A DNA stretch of 64,000 bases from Linyphia triangularis. Taxonomy: Eukaryota > Arthropoda > Arachnida > Araneae > Linyphiidae. The stretch spans positions 88,582,305-88,646,304 of the forward strand of contig OZ021725.1 in assembly GCA_963978545.1 (NCBI GenBank), read 5' to 3'. Below the pieces are notes generated by a model that searched no databases, was not told where the DNA came from, and was given only the letters and a program-made list of their open reading frames with translations. Below, one piece after another: positions 1-9,959 of the stretch; position 1 is the first letter of the stretch, and each line of letters starts with the position of its first letter. The position numbers and the translations under genes are program-made.

Positions 1-232
1 AATATTTACTCAAAAACTATTCAAGATAAATGCCTAAGATTTTCAACATACATTCTCAACAATATATTACACAATTTGAGTATAGCATTTTTAAATATTT
101 TCGAAATTAAACATTTTATGCATATTTACTGCCTCTAAAAATGACAAATTTTAAAAATTCTAAAATACGTCAGATTTTTTTTTTTTTTTTTTTTTTATTT
201 GAGAAACAAAACAACGTATTTGAAAATGCTAC
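1..232. other. AT-rich non-coding with T22 tract
   Basis: No gene seen. A run of 22 T lies at 175-196, a few dozen bases before the first solo LTR. Confidence 0.6.
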
Positions 233-236
233 ATAC

Positions 237-699
237 TGTTATGAATTTTTCCGCTGAGGCAATGATGGCACAGTTTGTAAGATAAAAACTACTATTTATT
301 CACTCGTCAAAGGCACAAAATTTATTCACAGACAACAGTTTAATCGCCCTCAAGCTTCAACACAAGCTTCAATAAGAACAACTTCGAATACAGCAATTAT
401 ACAAGTTCACTCTAGTAGGTAAACAAAGCGATCAGCTCACATCGAAGTCCAAAGTCAATCTGCCAACTTTCCCGATCTCTAGTCTTATTTATACTTGGCG
501 CGAGAGGACATTCGCGAAATTTCCAGCCAATTCGTCGGAAAAGAAACATCTCGAAATTTCTCGATTGCTTTAGGTGTTGCCACCTTTTTCTAACCTGTAT
601 AATCGCTGTTAATAAATAAAATAAGATAAAAATAAATTACAATAGAATTTTAAAATAATACGTCACTATTTACACTATATAGAGACAATTTGTGCAACA
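237..699 (-). mobile_element. Solo LTR, copy 1 (gypsy-like LTR retrotransposon)
   Basis: This 463-bp segment begins TGTT and ends AACA, the TG..CA form of retroviral-type LTRs. It is flanked by a perfect 4-bp direct repeat, ATAC, at 233-236 and 700-703. Read on the minus strand it has LTR order: a TATA box TATAAATAAG (493-484), then AATAAA-type polyadenylation signals (326-321 and 300-295). It aligns over its whole length, in the same orientation, with 4031-4552. Matching blocks include the pieces around GTTGCCACCTTTTTCTAACC and ACGTCACTATTTACA. No internal region, primer-binding site or polypurine tract follows on either side, so this is a solo LTR left by LTR-LTR recombination. The 4-bp duplication fits the Gypsy superfamily, but the superfamily cannot be proved without an internal region. 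Confidence 0.82.
484..493 (-). promoter_or_regulatory. TATA box of solo LTR copy 1
   Basis: The minus strand reads TATAAATAAG. The same string occurs in copy 2 at 4271-4280, so it is a conserved part of the LTR promoter. Confidence 0.6.
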
Positions 700-703
700 A
701 TAC

Positions 704-3700
704 AAATTGTGTAATTGTGTTCCTGGTTTTAAAAGTCATAAGAAGAGGGCTGTTTGCACTCAGATATCTCAAAATTTTCTAATCTTGTTAGAAAAATTAT
801 CTCTTGCCAAATCATATGCTAGATTAAGTAAGCGAAATTTATTACCGATTTGTCATTAATTGGAGAAAGTTTTTCTCAAATTCCAAAATTTTATTACTGT
901 TTAAAATACTTCATTTATGAGCAAAAGACTTCTTTTAGTTTAGACTTAACTCGTTTCAATTATTCTTACTTGTTTATATACGTCACCAACTAACAGCTTT
1001 TTTACATCATATTTGCTAATTTTCAAAAATAATGGGTGTAATAGAGTTGACTAGGGGAGAGTATTAAATATGGAGTATTTGAACATGATAAATCTAGTGG
1101 AGACAGAAAAGTATTTCCATTTATAAAATTCTAAATTGCTTCATTAGCAAACTATTAATAATTAAAAATGTTTATAGACAAAGTTTCATATTCCTTTTAC
1201 GTTATGATTACTATATATTAAGTTAACTGACAGTTTGCTGCATCTAAATTTAATTTGAGTTGTAAGGAAAGATTTTATTAACTAAAAAAATTTTTAATTA
1301 AATGGCAAATAACTCTTATAGAAGAGCATTGACCCAAATTATATAACACAAAAATTTATATCTTTCTATTATAACACAAAAAAATATCTTTTAAAAAAAA
1401 TTATTTTAGATTATTATGTGTTAATCGTAAAATGAAAGGTTTATCCAAATCTATTCAAATTCCAAATACAGTATATATGTGAATTATCAATATTTGAACG
1501 GTAATGGATACATATTCTGTGCGGTTTTAAATGTTTAAAAATTATTTTTAATTAGTTAATTTTACTTAATTAAATCAAGTATTTATTAAAAAATAAAAAA
1601 GTTACTTAATTTGGTACATTTAATTGACGTCTCATGGTATAATATGTAATCCCCATTTTATCATCTAATGAATATAATCTAATACTATTTCAATACTGAT
1701 GTCTTCTAGTTAAAAGTATATCTCAATATTTAGTCCATAAAGAATAGGGAATTCTAATAAAACTCCTGACATGTAGTGCGAAATGGACATTTCACACTAT
1801 ATATTTAGAATAAAATGCAGTTGATTGAAAACAATACCGATCATTGTCCATTGACGTGGAATCGTTTCACGAAATATTCCAGATCCATAGAAGATCTTCA
1901 ATCTAGCAAAGTAGCCTTAGGGGCAACTAATGTTTCCATCTATTCATAATCACAGATTGGAACACACCAAAACCTTCGCCTTTAACGAGTTATCCCACAA
2001 AGAATGGGCCCTAGACTTCCAATTTCGCCGTCCTGTTATTAAACGTAAAAATTTGCATAGATTAAGCGGCCTTTCCATAAGTACGCGCACCAAAGGAAAT
2101 AAAATTCCCGTCGAAGTATAAATCCGAAGTAATCAGTTGACAACAAGCCCGAAGGCCTGTCAACTAACTCTACTTTAGTAAAAATATACGTCTGCGAGAC
2201 TTCCCTTTAAATAGGATTTTCTAAGAAGGGTAATAACTTCCCATGAGGACCGATAGGGAAATTAATAAGTCGAGGAAGAAATGCGTTTATGTGGATGGAA
2301 AGGGATATTTTTCATTTACTTTTTCGCCGCTCATTAAAACTAATCCTCTGTTTTATTCTCTTCTTTTTTTTTTTCTTCTTCTGCTATCTCGAGAGCTCAG
2401 GATGGGGGAGGGGAAGATTAAAACTGAATTTCATTCCAGCGGTAGATGATGAGGGAACGCATATGAGATGTGTGGATTGTGCTCTTAGGTTAGAGAATGG
2501 GCGTGGCTTTCCGGGGATCTTTTGTTTGCGGTTTTGGAAGTCTGTAATTAAAAGAGAAGTTTGGATGTTGTAGGTCCAAATACTTATATAATAGTTTTGT
2601 AACACGCCACCCAATATTCTCTATCAATGTTCACTTTATTCTCAATATATTGTATGCCACAAGAGTTGAAACCATTTCCACATTTTCGAGACCACATTAA
2701 TTTCTCTCCCCTTCATTCACATTCGATTATCTATCTCAGTTAATAGACACGTGTTTCCCTAACGTAGGTATGAACCTTTTGATTATCCCCATTTTATATT
2801 AAAGATCCCAAGATTCGTGACGTCACTCTTTCCTCATGTGCTTTCTTTGTATGATAACAATAATGTATTTTCACACACTCTCTATCTATGCGTTTCATGT
2901 AAACCAAACGTGCATTTCTAAGTTTCAAAATAAACTACGTATGCTTCTGCCTGAACAAGAGATGATTCTATTATTTACCATGATTTCGTCCACTTTGTTA
3001 TGGGCCATCCTTGGCTCATTTTATGCATGTCATCCCTTATTTAAACTTACTTTAAAGTATATTAAAATTGTGTCATGTATATTAAAACTTTTAACTGGTT
3101 TTCAAATCCCAAACTCAAACATTCCCATGTTTGGCTTATGTTCAGTTTGCATAGAAGTTACTCTGTGAGAAATTTGATCTAATTTAATTTTTATTGGCAT
3201 ATTAAATTGTGAAAAGATACCACTCAACTAATATCGATTTAACTTTTATTTGTACAGTTGACTAATTTTTTTCATAAAGTTTCCTTCTTCCCCAAAGGAA
3301 TTACATTGGTTGTAATCAGAAGGTAATTTGAATTCAATTTTTGATGTTTTAGTGTTTAGTGTAATTTGAAAATAAAATATTCTACTTTTTTATTGTTGGG
3401 ACTGCATAGGAAAAACAATTTGTTGTATTCTATTTGGTTTTCAAGAAAACTAATGTTTGGTGTTTTCTCGGTTCTAGTATAAAAAGCAGAAGCAATCACA
3501 AGTTACTTTTGAATCTCTTTGAAAGAATTCTCTACCCGTCTCCAGGGATTTTAAGAAAAAAGGCGCGAGTTTCCCTCCAAAAAAATTCACCACAATATCA
3601 AATAGTATGCTGAAAACACGTTTGAAGCTTCAGATTTGTGAATACATTGCTTGTATTACCTTGGTGATTTGAATATCCTTTTCACTACATATAATACAAG

Positions 3701-4026
3701 AACGACACAAAACACTTTGTCGGGATAAAAGCTTCTGGTCCACAGTCATCAAGATTTTCACGTTATTGTTTTTGTAGTTTTTCAAACATACTCAAGTATA
3801 GCCACAATTTTAAATAAAATATCAAATAAATTTTCCAACGCGAATAAACCAATATAATTTCAATAAAATCATGCACTTTTATCCCCAAAGTGCAGAATTT
3901 TCGAATTTAGTAACCATTTTTCCAATGCAGAACATCTGAGGAACTGGATAACAAAATTGGACTCATCCCGAAACAAGTTTCTTGACGAAGAAATCAAAAT
4001 AAACTTCGTTTAAATTTTTTATGTAT
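704..4026. other. AT-rich non-coding, no gene recognised
   Basis: Short open frames occur (for example 1930-2121 and 2836-3168 on +), but none has a recognisable domain, biased codon use or convincing splice context. A slightly less AT-rich patch lies near 2390-2530. No repeat structure beyond short A/T runs was seen. Confidence 0.5.
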
Positions 4027-4030
4027 GTAT

Positions 4031-4552
4031 TGTCACGAACTTTTTCACAGAGGAAATGTTGACACAGTTTTTACTAAATAAAAACTATAATTTATTCTTT
4101 CTTCGAAGGCTCACAAAACTTCTCCGAATAACAGCACAATTGCTGTCAAGATACAATACAAGCTTCGGTACGTACAACTTCGATCACAGCGATAACTCAG
4201 TTCAGCGCGAAAGTTAACAAAGCATCAGATACTTTCCGAACCGCAAACGATTCTCAACTGCTCTGGCGATCTTATTTATAGTCTCTTTAACTAGTGTCGC
4301 TGCAGAAATTTCTAGCAAAATCCAGCCATCCAATCACCTTATTGAAATTTCCCGAATGATTTAGGAGTTGCCACCTTTTTCTAACCTGTATTATCGCTGT
4401 TTACAAATTATAAATTAAATAAATTTATAAAGCAGAACAATAAAAGAAATACGTCACTATTTACAATTATATGCAGAATAAAATGAGATTAAATAGAACT
4501 TTAAAATAAATTCGTCACTATTCTCAATTTTATACAGACAATTTTTTTAACA
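4031..4552 (-). mobile_element. Solo LTR, copy 2 (same family as 237-699)
   Basis: This 522-bp segment begins TGTCACG and ends AACA, flanked by a perfect GTAT direct repeat at 4027-4030 and 4553-4556. It is a diverged relative of copy 1 in the same orientation, with the same TATA box (4280-4271 on minus) and a polyadenylation signal (AATAAA, 4096-4091 on minus). It is about 60 bp longer, mostly from an extra ACGTCACTATT-like block near the 4510 end (one at about 4450, a second as TTCGTCACTATT at about 4511). The substantial divergence suggests a separate insertion or subfamily rather than a recent segmental duplicate, and the different target-site duplication agrees. Confidence 0.82.
4271..4280 (-). 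promoter_or_regulatory. TATA box of solo LTR copy 2
   Basis: TATAAATAAG on the minus strand, identical to copy 1 and in the equivalent position. Confidence 0.6.
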
Positions 4553-4715
4553 GTATATTGTATTTTGAATACAATTATTTTGAATGATTTAAAGCTGCTT
4601 TCGATTAAAAATATTTTGGGCACAAATAAAAGTGAATTAGAGATGGTCGAAAACAAAGTAAAAAAATTAGAGGTGTGGACATCGTAGTGCTTTCAATTAC
4701 ATTATAGTACTGGTC

Positions 4716-4795
4716 CAAGGCCGTCTCTATGTGTAACAGGCCGAAACTTGGTGCTGGTGACGTCATGAAACGGGGCCATTGGTCGTAACCAAAAC
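4716..4795 (+). repeat. Left terminal inverted repeat of the P-like element
   Basis: Matches the reverse complement of 7147-7230 with small gaps. The outer 14 bp (CAAGGCCGTCTCTA) differ from the other arm at one base. A full TGACGTCA (CRE-type) octamer sits inside this arm. Confidence 0.78.
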
Positions 4796-5492
4796 AAAGC
4801 TATGATCTTATGTATTAAATATATATATATTCTTTTAAGTCTATTTCTGTTGATAAAACTGAACTAGATTTGAATTACACATTAATTTTCAATACATTTT
4901 AGGTGCTTAAGTTATAAATCAGCTCGAAGTTAGTATTTTTTATATAAATAAACATTACTATGAAAGCATTTAATAACGAAGAAGTCGCTATCAATTCAAC
5001 TTGAAAACACATTTAAATCCATTTTAATTTTTTACTTATAACTTCATGACTTTATAAAAGAAGTTTTCATAGAAATATTGGTATATATATACGAAAAAAC
5101 TTAAAATATTTTGCATAAGTAAGATTCATAGATGTTTTTCAAATTTAAAATAATTTTATGTATAAAAAATAAAACACTATATTTCAAAAAATTTTATTAC
5201 ACAAAATATACATTTTAAAACATTATATTTAATAAATACTACTTTTTCATAGAACTTAACTTGCGTTTATCACACTTCATTGATTTTTTTTTTTTTTTCA
5301 TTTTATCTAAATTGTTATTTTTTATTTTGCAATAATTGTTCAACAAAATATTCGACATTATTTTTACACACTGTATTAAAAATCCAATGCAGTTTTTCCA
5401 CGTACACATGAAATATCATCAGTTTCATCCGATTATAAGAATTGAAGAGTTAGTTTCATAATTAAGTCCCGCTGGCATGACTAACTTCGAAA

Positions 5493-6035
5493 TTAATTTT
5501 CATAATATTCACAGAGCATAACATTAAAAACTCTTACCGTACTCATACAGTAATGAACAGTATGCCGTATAGGATATGTTAGACCCCCACGATCAAGCAC
5601 CTCCAAATATTTATACAGGGAACCTGAACACTCAAAAGCCATGGCGCGATCACTGCAAAATACTTGTATGCATTCGCGACAACAAGAAATTTGGCGAGCA
5701 ACATATCCCGATGTATAAATAATTACTCGTATTTCATTCTCATCAAAATTAACATAATATTGTTCATAAGTAATATTTTCAAAAAACTCAAAATCACTAT
5801 TACTTACTGAATAGGTAAACTCGTTACACTGCATATCATGCACGAAATTTTTTAGAGAAAACACACCGTTCAGAGATGAATTAATCTTGAGAAGTCTGAT
5901 TATCTTAGTTTCTTCTCGCTTTCCAAGATTTCCCGCACTGACACATTGTAGTTGCTCCCACTCATCTGTCATCTGAATATGCATCCGGCGACAGTTTCGG
6001 TTTTGATCGTTGTACGCATAACCAGCTTCCATCAT
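5493..6035 (-). pseudogene. P-element-like transposase, C-terminal fragment
   Basis: The open frame is 180 codons on the minus strand. Only the part after about residue 25 looks like genuine transposase; the first part is the THAP coding segment read in the wrong frame. Around residues 107-125 there is a YTSGYVARQI motif followed by CCREC. Near residues 140-150 the motif LDRGGLTYP appears. These resemble the C-terminal region of P-element and THAP9-type transposases, where a GYVAR-like motif, a C-x2-C pair and a GGL-x-YP motif occur in this order. The catalytic core that should precede it is absent, so the fragment joins almost directly to the THAP segment by an internal deletion plus frameshift. 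The stop is TAA at 5493-5495. No function is expected. Assignment is from motif recall, not a search. Confidence 0.68.
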
Positions 6036-6246
6036 CGCGACAAACTTTATCCTCTCGTATTATGAACTGGTTATGAAAATGCTTGATACAAACAACAGAT
6101 TCCGCAGTCGGCTAAAAATCTTCTCTGTGTATGGATCGAATCCACTTTTTTCTGTTTTCGGGATCCTTAGAGAAATAGAAGATTGTAGTATATAGCAAGC
6201 CTTTATAGTTAGAGTTTCACCCAGCGACAGCACACTTCCGTGGCAT
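5962..6246 (-). pseudogene. THAP zinc-finger coding segment of the P-like transposase
   Basis: Reading minus from the ATG at 6246-6244 gives MPRKCAVAG and then a stop. The frame continues with THAP-family features: FSKDPENRKKW (residues 25-35), C-x2-H as CIKHF (53-57), and a C-terminal RSKPKLSPDA (80-89). The spacing between the second zinc ligand position (10) and C53 is 42 residues, normal for a C2CH THAP finger. Two in-frame stops break it: TGA at 6217-6219, exactly at the second zinc-ligand cysteine codon, and TAG at 6112-6114. The frame ends at TGA 5962-5964, where the final AVPTIF-type motif should be, and the C-terminal fragment is in another frame. The segment was too broken to appear as one long open frame. 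THAP domains are the DNA-binding part of P-type transposases. Confidence 0.75.
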
Positions 6247-6248
6247 GC

Positions 6249-7009
6249 CTGTAAATAGTAAAATATTATTAGAATTTTTAAAATAGTAATTTTTGTTTTT
6301 ATTTGTTTAAGTATCTTAAACTTTCAATTTTCTTAGTAAACGATGCACCTTTGATTAGGCAAGTTTTGACAATACATGGTCAATACACGATGAAGTATGT
6401 ATTTTTTAAACCTTGAACTCAGCAATTTTAATCACACCAATGTGAAAATGAAAACTGAGGCAACATTAAATCCCGCCAACGCTATGGATATTGAATGCCT
6501 CGTGTCTATAATTTTCAGAAATTGTGCCAAATAAATTTAGTTGAGTAGTTTTTTTATTAGTATTCTATTATCAATCCAAACAAGGGAATACAATTTAAAT
6601 AAAGCATGGTAAATAATAATTTTTTCCATAAAAATAAATATTATAGTCATCCTTATTCCACATAAGTTATATTAGTAGCTGATGATGAGGATTTTGAAAC
6701 GTATGTTTGTGTATTTTTAACTTGGGAAAAGTTTTGAAAAGTAACGATTTCCTAAAAGTATACATTTAAGTAACCATGTACTAATAACAATTTGGTGATG
6801 TCCCAGTATTCTATGCAATAAAATCAGGAAATGTTATTGATATTTTTTAAAACCAACATTTTTCAAGTTACAAACAAAAGAATAAACCGATGAGTTAACA
6901 AGCTTACTGGTACCTATATTCTTTGGTGGAAGCATTTAACAAAATAATACAAGTTAACAGAAAAATTTAGTCCTTAAAATATAAAGAATAACAAATGGAG
7001 ATCACTTAC
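6249..7009 (-). other. Probable intron of the P-like transposase gene
   Basis: A strong donor, AG|GTAAGTGAT, lies on the minus strand at 7010/7009. An acceptor, CTATTTACAG|GC, lies at 6249/6248, two bases before the THAP start codon. Together they imply a 761-bp intron separating a 5' untranslated exon from the THAP exon. Most of the interval is AT-rich without open frames, which agrees. Splicing is inferred, not shown. Confidence 0.45.
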
Positions 7010-7146
7010 CTAGTTTTAAATATACGGACTTTTTTCAGGAGATAATTGAAATGCTGATTAAAGTAGTAAAAGAATAGAATGCAAAGAAATTCAGTAGCGA
7101 TAGTGAACTGAGAAGCAATGAAATGAATGTTTGTTTGGGGCTCCAA

Positions 7147-7230
7147 CAGTAATGGCATGGGCCCCGTCTCGTGACGCCACTCAGGAAAATAAGACGATGG
7201 TTCGGGCCTGTTTACTTAGAGATGGCCTTG
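7147..7230 (-). repeat. Right terminal inverted repeat of the P-like element
   Basis: The reverse complement aligns with 4716-4795. It contains GTGGCGTCACGAGACGGGGC where the left arm has GGTGACGTCATGAAACGGGG. Confidence 0.78.
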
Positions 7231-7238
7231 ACTTGTCA

Positions 7239-9840
7239 CTACATTTAAATTTGACGTGAAATAGCGTTACTACCATTTTCGTATGACCATTCACTTGAAA
7301 AAATTGCCTGTTTGGTGATATTTTTGGTGATAAATCTTACATGGGTGACAAAAAAAAATAAACATCTAAAATTCTAAAATTGCAAATTTGGTGATATACT
7401 TTTCAATAATTCTTCCATTATCCTTTCTTGAAAGTGAAACAAAAGAGAGGGGGAAAACATCCGTTTTGATGAGTGATTCTTAAGGGAAAAGAACCCTGTG
7501 TTGAAGACATTCGGGTTTTTTTTTCTACTTTTTACACCTTTCAGCATGTTTATGGGAATTTTGGAGGTAATGATCCTTAAAACACTTTAAAAGACATTGC
7601 CATAGTGATTTTGATCAAAATCGTTAGAAACGCTTTTTTAACAATGGACAGTTCCCGCACTCTTTAAAAACAAGTGAAATTAGTTTATATTGATGAAGAA
7701 ATTCTTTCTGATTCCAAATATTCAAACAAAAGTTTTTTTTTTTAAATTACTTATTTTTTACCACCAGAAAACCTCCTCCTATCTCAGTCCGATCAAAACG
7801 GTACGTTATAGCTGCGACGTTACGACATCCTTCCTTTCTCTATGGTTATCGTGAGGTTTCTGCCAAATAGTCCATGTGCGTTTGGTAGACAACTGCCATA
7901 TTCCATCCCAGTTTGCGCGATTTGCGAGAAACTTCCAAAACTGGTTTCCGCTACCGAGTTTCAAGCCAAGTTGTTTCAGATGAAGTGGCTTCTCACTGGA
8001 TTCGAGCCAAATGTGTCTTTTTTCCCGCCAAATCTAACAAGCGAATTTAGGTTGCAATTTTTTTTTTTTAAAAGAGGGGGGGGGGGGGAAGCACAGCAAG
8101 CAGAAATTTGTGTGTTTATGGCCTTTTCGAAACATTTGGAATTTAATAAAAAAATATGAGGGAAATGTTCATTGCTGAAAAATAGGATTTTTTCATGTTT
8201 TGCGAATACTCAATATTGAAGAAAACCTTAGTAACATGACCGCCACTAACCTGTACGCAGAATTTGAACAATGTTGGTCAATACGTTCGGTAGTTATGCA
8301 GACTACATACACACAGACTCATGGACACACAGACAGACATTTTTTCCATACATACCACTTTTTTGATGTTGGGATATTCCAAAATGCAAAGAAATGCAAA
8401 CAAATTTATTTTTTTAACAAAAACAATACTTTCATTACTTTATGTTAACATATGAGTATTCTAAGTAAAAATGACTTAGTATGAACAAGTCCACTTTTGT
8501 TCGCCTGCTCCTCATTTGTTTTATAAACCAATACCCACACATTGTTTTTGTTGAGCATGTTTAAAACATTGAACAAACTTTCAAAGTTTACGACATAATA
8601 AGCTAAACTAGAACCACCAAAAACATCCCAGAATAACTCTAATTTTCTGGTTAATAAGCGTATTATTTGCGCCCCAAACTATTCCCCGCACTTTAAGAAC
8701 ACAACAAAATACATCTTAAGGCCCAAAACTCCACCTCTTCCAAGACAAGCCCCCGTTCATCATTCGCAGTGCCCCGGAGGAAACTTTTCGAACAATATAA
8801 ATTTATCCACGAAACACAAGTACTTTGTCATTCGGGGCCTAACAACCTCTTTCAAAGTCAAACAGAAGCGGAGAAGGGGATAAGTCTGCCCATTGTTGTT
8901 TCAGCGCAACAAAAGCACGAGAAAGTGCGTCTCTCCTACGCTTTTGATTTTTACTAACGAGAAATAGGACCTATATAATAAAGCGCCTAAAAGCTTTTCC
9001 TATTCACCAAGATGCAGGTATCTCCAAAATGGGTCCTTTTAATTGCACCCTTCATCGGATAAAGTCGTATTCATTAGAAATCTCGATTTTGCTTTCCCAA
9101 TTTGTGGAAACAAAGACGGGACTGCGACGGTTCGGTGATAAGACATGGTTGGGTCCCCTTTCTTATCTTTGGTGGGATACCGTTTTTCGGCTAGACAAGC
9201 TTATCAAAAAGTTGTTGAATAAATACATCGTTAATTGAAATTGTAGTTGGGGGTCATAAGATTAAATTTGTGTTTAATAGTTTGAATGGATGTTAATTCT
9301 TCGGAATGCTTTGTCAATGGAACAAGAGGTAAACACGTTTAAGTTGGTGTGGTTGTTTTCTAGTGAGGATTGTGGATCATTCTTAAACACAATCTATAAT
9401 TTTTAAAAATGCAATAAGCTTGAGTATATTACATAATATCGGCTGATGCAGACCTAATAATATTTTATTTAAGAAATGTTACATTAAAGTTCTAATATGT
9501 AATATTTTAAGTATAATAAATAATGTGCTTTAAACCAAAAACATAAATAAAAAACTGAAAGAAAACATCATACAACCATAATAGAAAAAATTATATATCT
9601 ACAAAAAAAAAAACTATCTAGCAATATAAATTCTTTAAAAAACCTCAAACAATAACACCTCAAATGATCGATGAAAACGCTTTGAGTAAGAAAGAAACTA
9701 TTTAATGACGAAGCCGCCCAATGTCGTTTCCATCACCAAAAGATGATAAAAAAAAATCGATTCATTGCATCAGGAGTCGATCTTCTGTAACGTCGAATAT
9801 CGATTCTGTGGTCTCATAAGAAGCGATTTTGTGCAACCTC
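7239..9840. other. Non-coding, no gene recognised
   Basis: Open frames at 7842-8159, 8769-8957 and 9029-9238 (+) have no recognisable domain. At 8084-8098 there is a G homopolymer. At about 8316-8340 a CACACAGACAGACA microsatellite follows a stretch (8270-8310) that reads like the tail of an old dispersed repeat, though no second copy exists here. Around 8690-9180 the base composition is more even, without an identifiable gene. Confidence 0.4.
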
Positions 9841-9908
9841 TTCTGAAGGTGTGGTGGCAATAGGTCACTCCTCTCGCACGAGTTTAATATTTCCATCCTT
9901 GGTGTGGA

Positions 9909-9937
9909 AACACCTGTCTCACTCTCTGACAGGTGTT
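9909..9937. promoter_or_regulatory. Paired E-box hairpin (CACCTG / CAGGTG)
   Basis: A perfect inverted repeat has 10-bp arms, AACACCTGTC at 9909-9918 and GACAGGTGTT at 9928-9937, with a 9-base spacer. Each arm holds a CACCTG/CAGGTG E-box of the type bound by Snail/Zeb/bHLH factors. An outer pair (GTGGTGGCAA at 9850-9859 and TTGCCACCCCAC at about 9937-9948) extends the symmetry. Whether this is a bound regulatory site or a chance palindrome is unknown. Confidence 0.35.
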
Positions 9938-9959
9938 GCCACCCCACTTGTAAGAAAGT

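Larger units (their letters stand above)
4716..7230 (-). mobile_element. P-element/THAP9-like DNA transposon, internally deleted and decayed
   Basis: This 2515-bp unit is bounded by long inverted repeats of about 75-85 bp. The left end starts CAAGGCCGTCTCTATG; the reverse complement of the right end starts CAAGGCCATCTCTAAG. Both then share AACAGGCC, a GTGACGTCA/GGCGTCAC block and ACGGGGCC. The flanks carry a near-match ACTGGTC (4709-4715) and ACTTGTC (7231-7237), 6 of 7 bases, which would fit a decayed version of the 8-bp duplication typical of P elements. Inside, on the minus strand, are a THAP DNA-binding segment and a C-terminal P-transposase-like segment. The middle of a normal 700-900-residue P transposase (the RNase-H-like catalytic core) is missing. 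The copy is therefore non-autonomous. Confidence 0.8.

Noticed and set aside
2836..3168. 110-codon frame with hydrophobic stretches
   Set aside because: Hydrophobic, Ile/Leu/Phe-rich translations are expected from AT-rich DNA. No promoter, homology or conserved motif seen.
5950..6035. Start of the 180-codon frame as a genuine N-terminus
   Set aside because: The same bases encode the end of a THAP domain in another frame, so these first residues are out-of-frame translation.
7842..8159. 105-codon frame
   Set aside because: It runs through T and G homopolymers and shows no domain.
8270..8340. 3' end of a retrotransposon with CAGACA tail
   Set aside because: Only one copy in the window and no coding sequence, so it cannot be told from a microsatellite with flanks.
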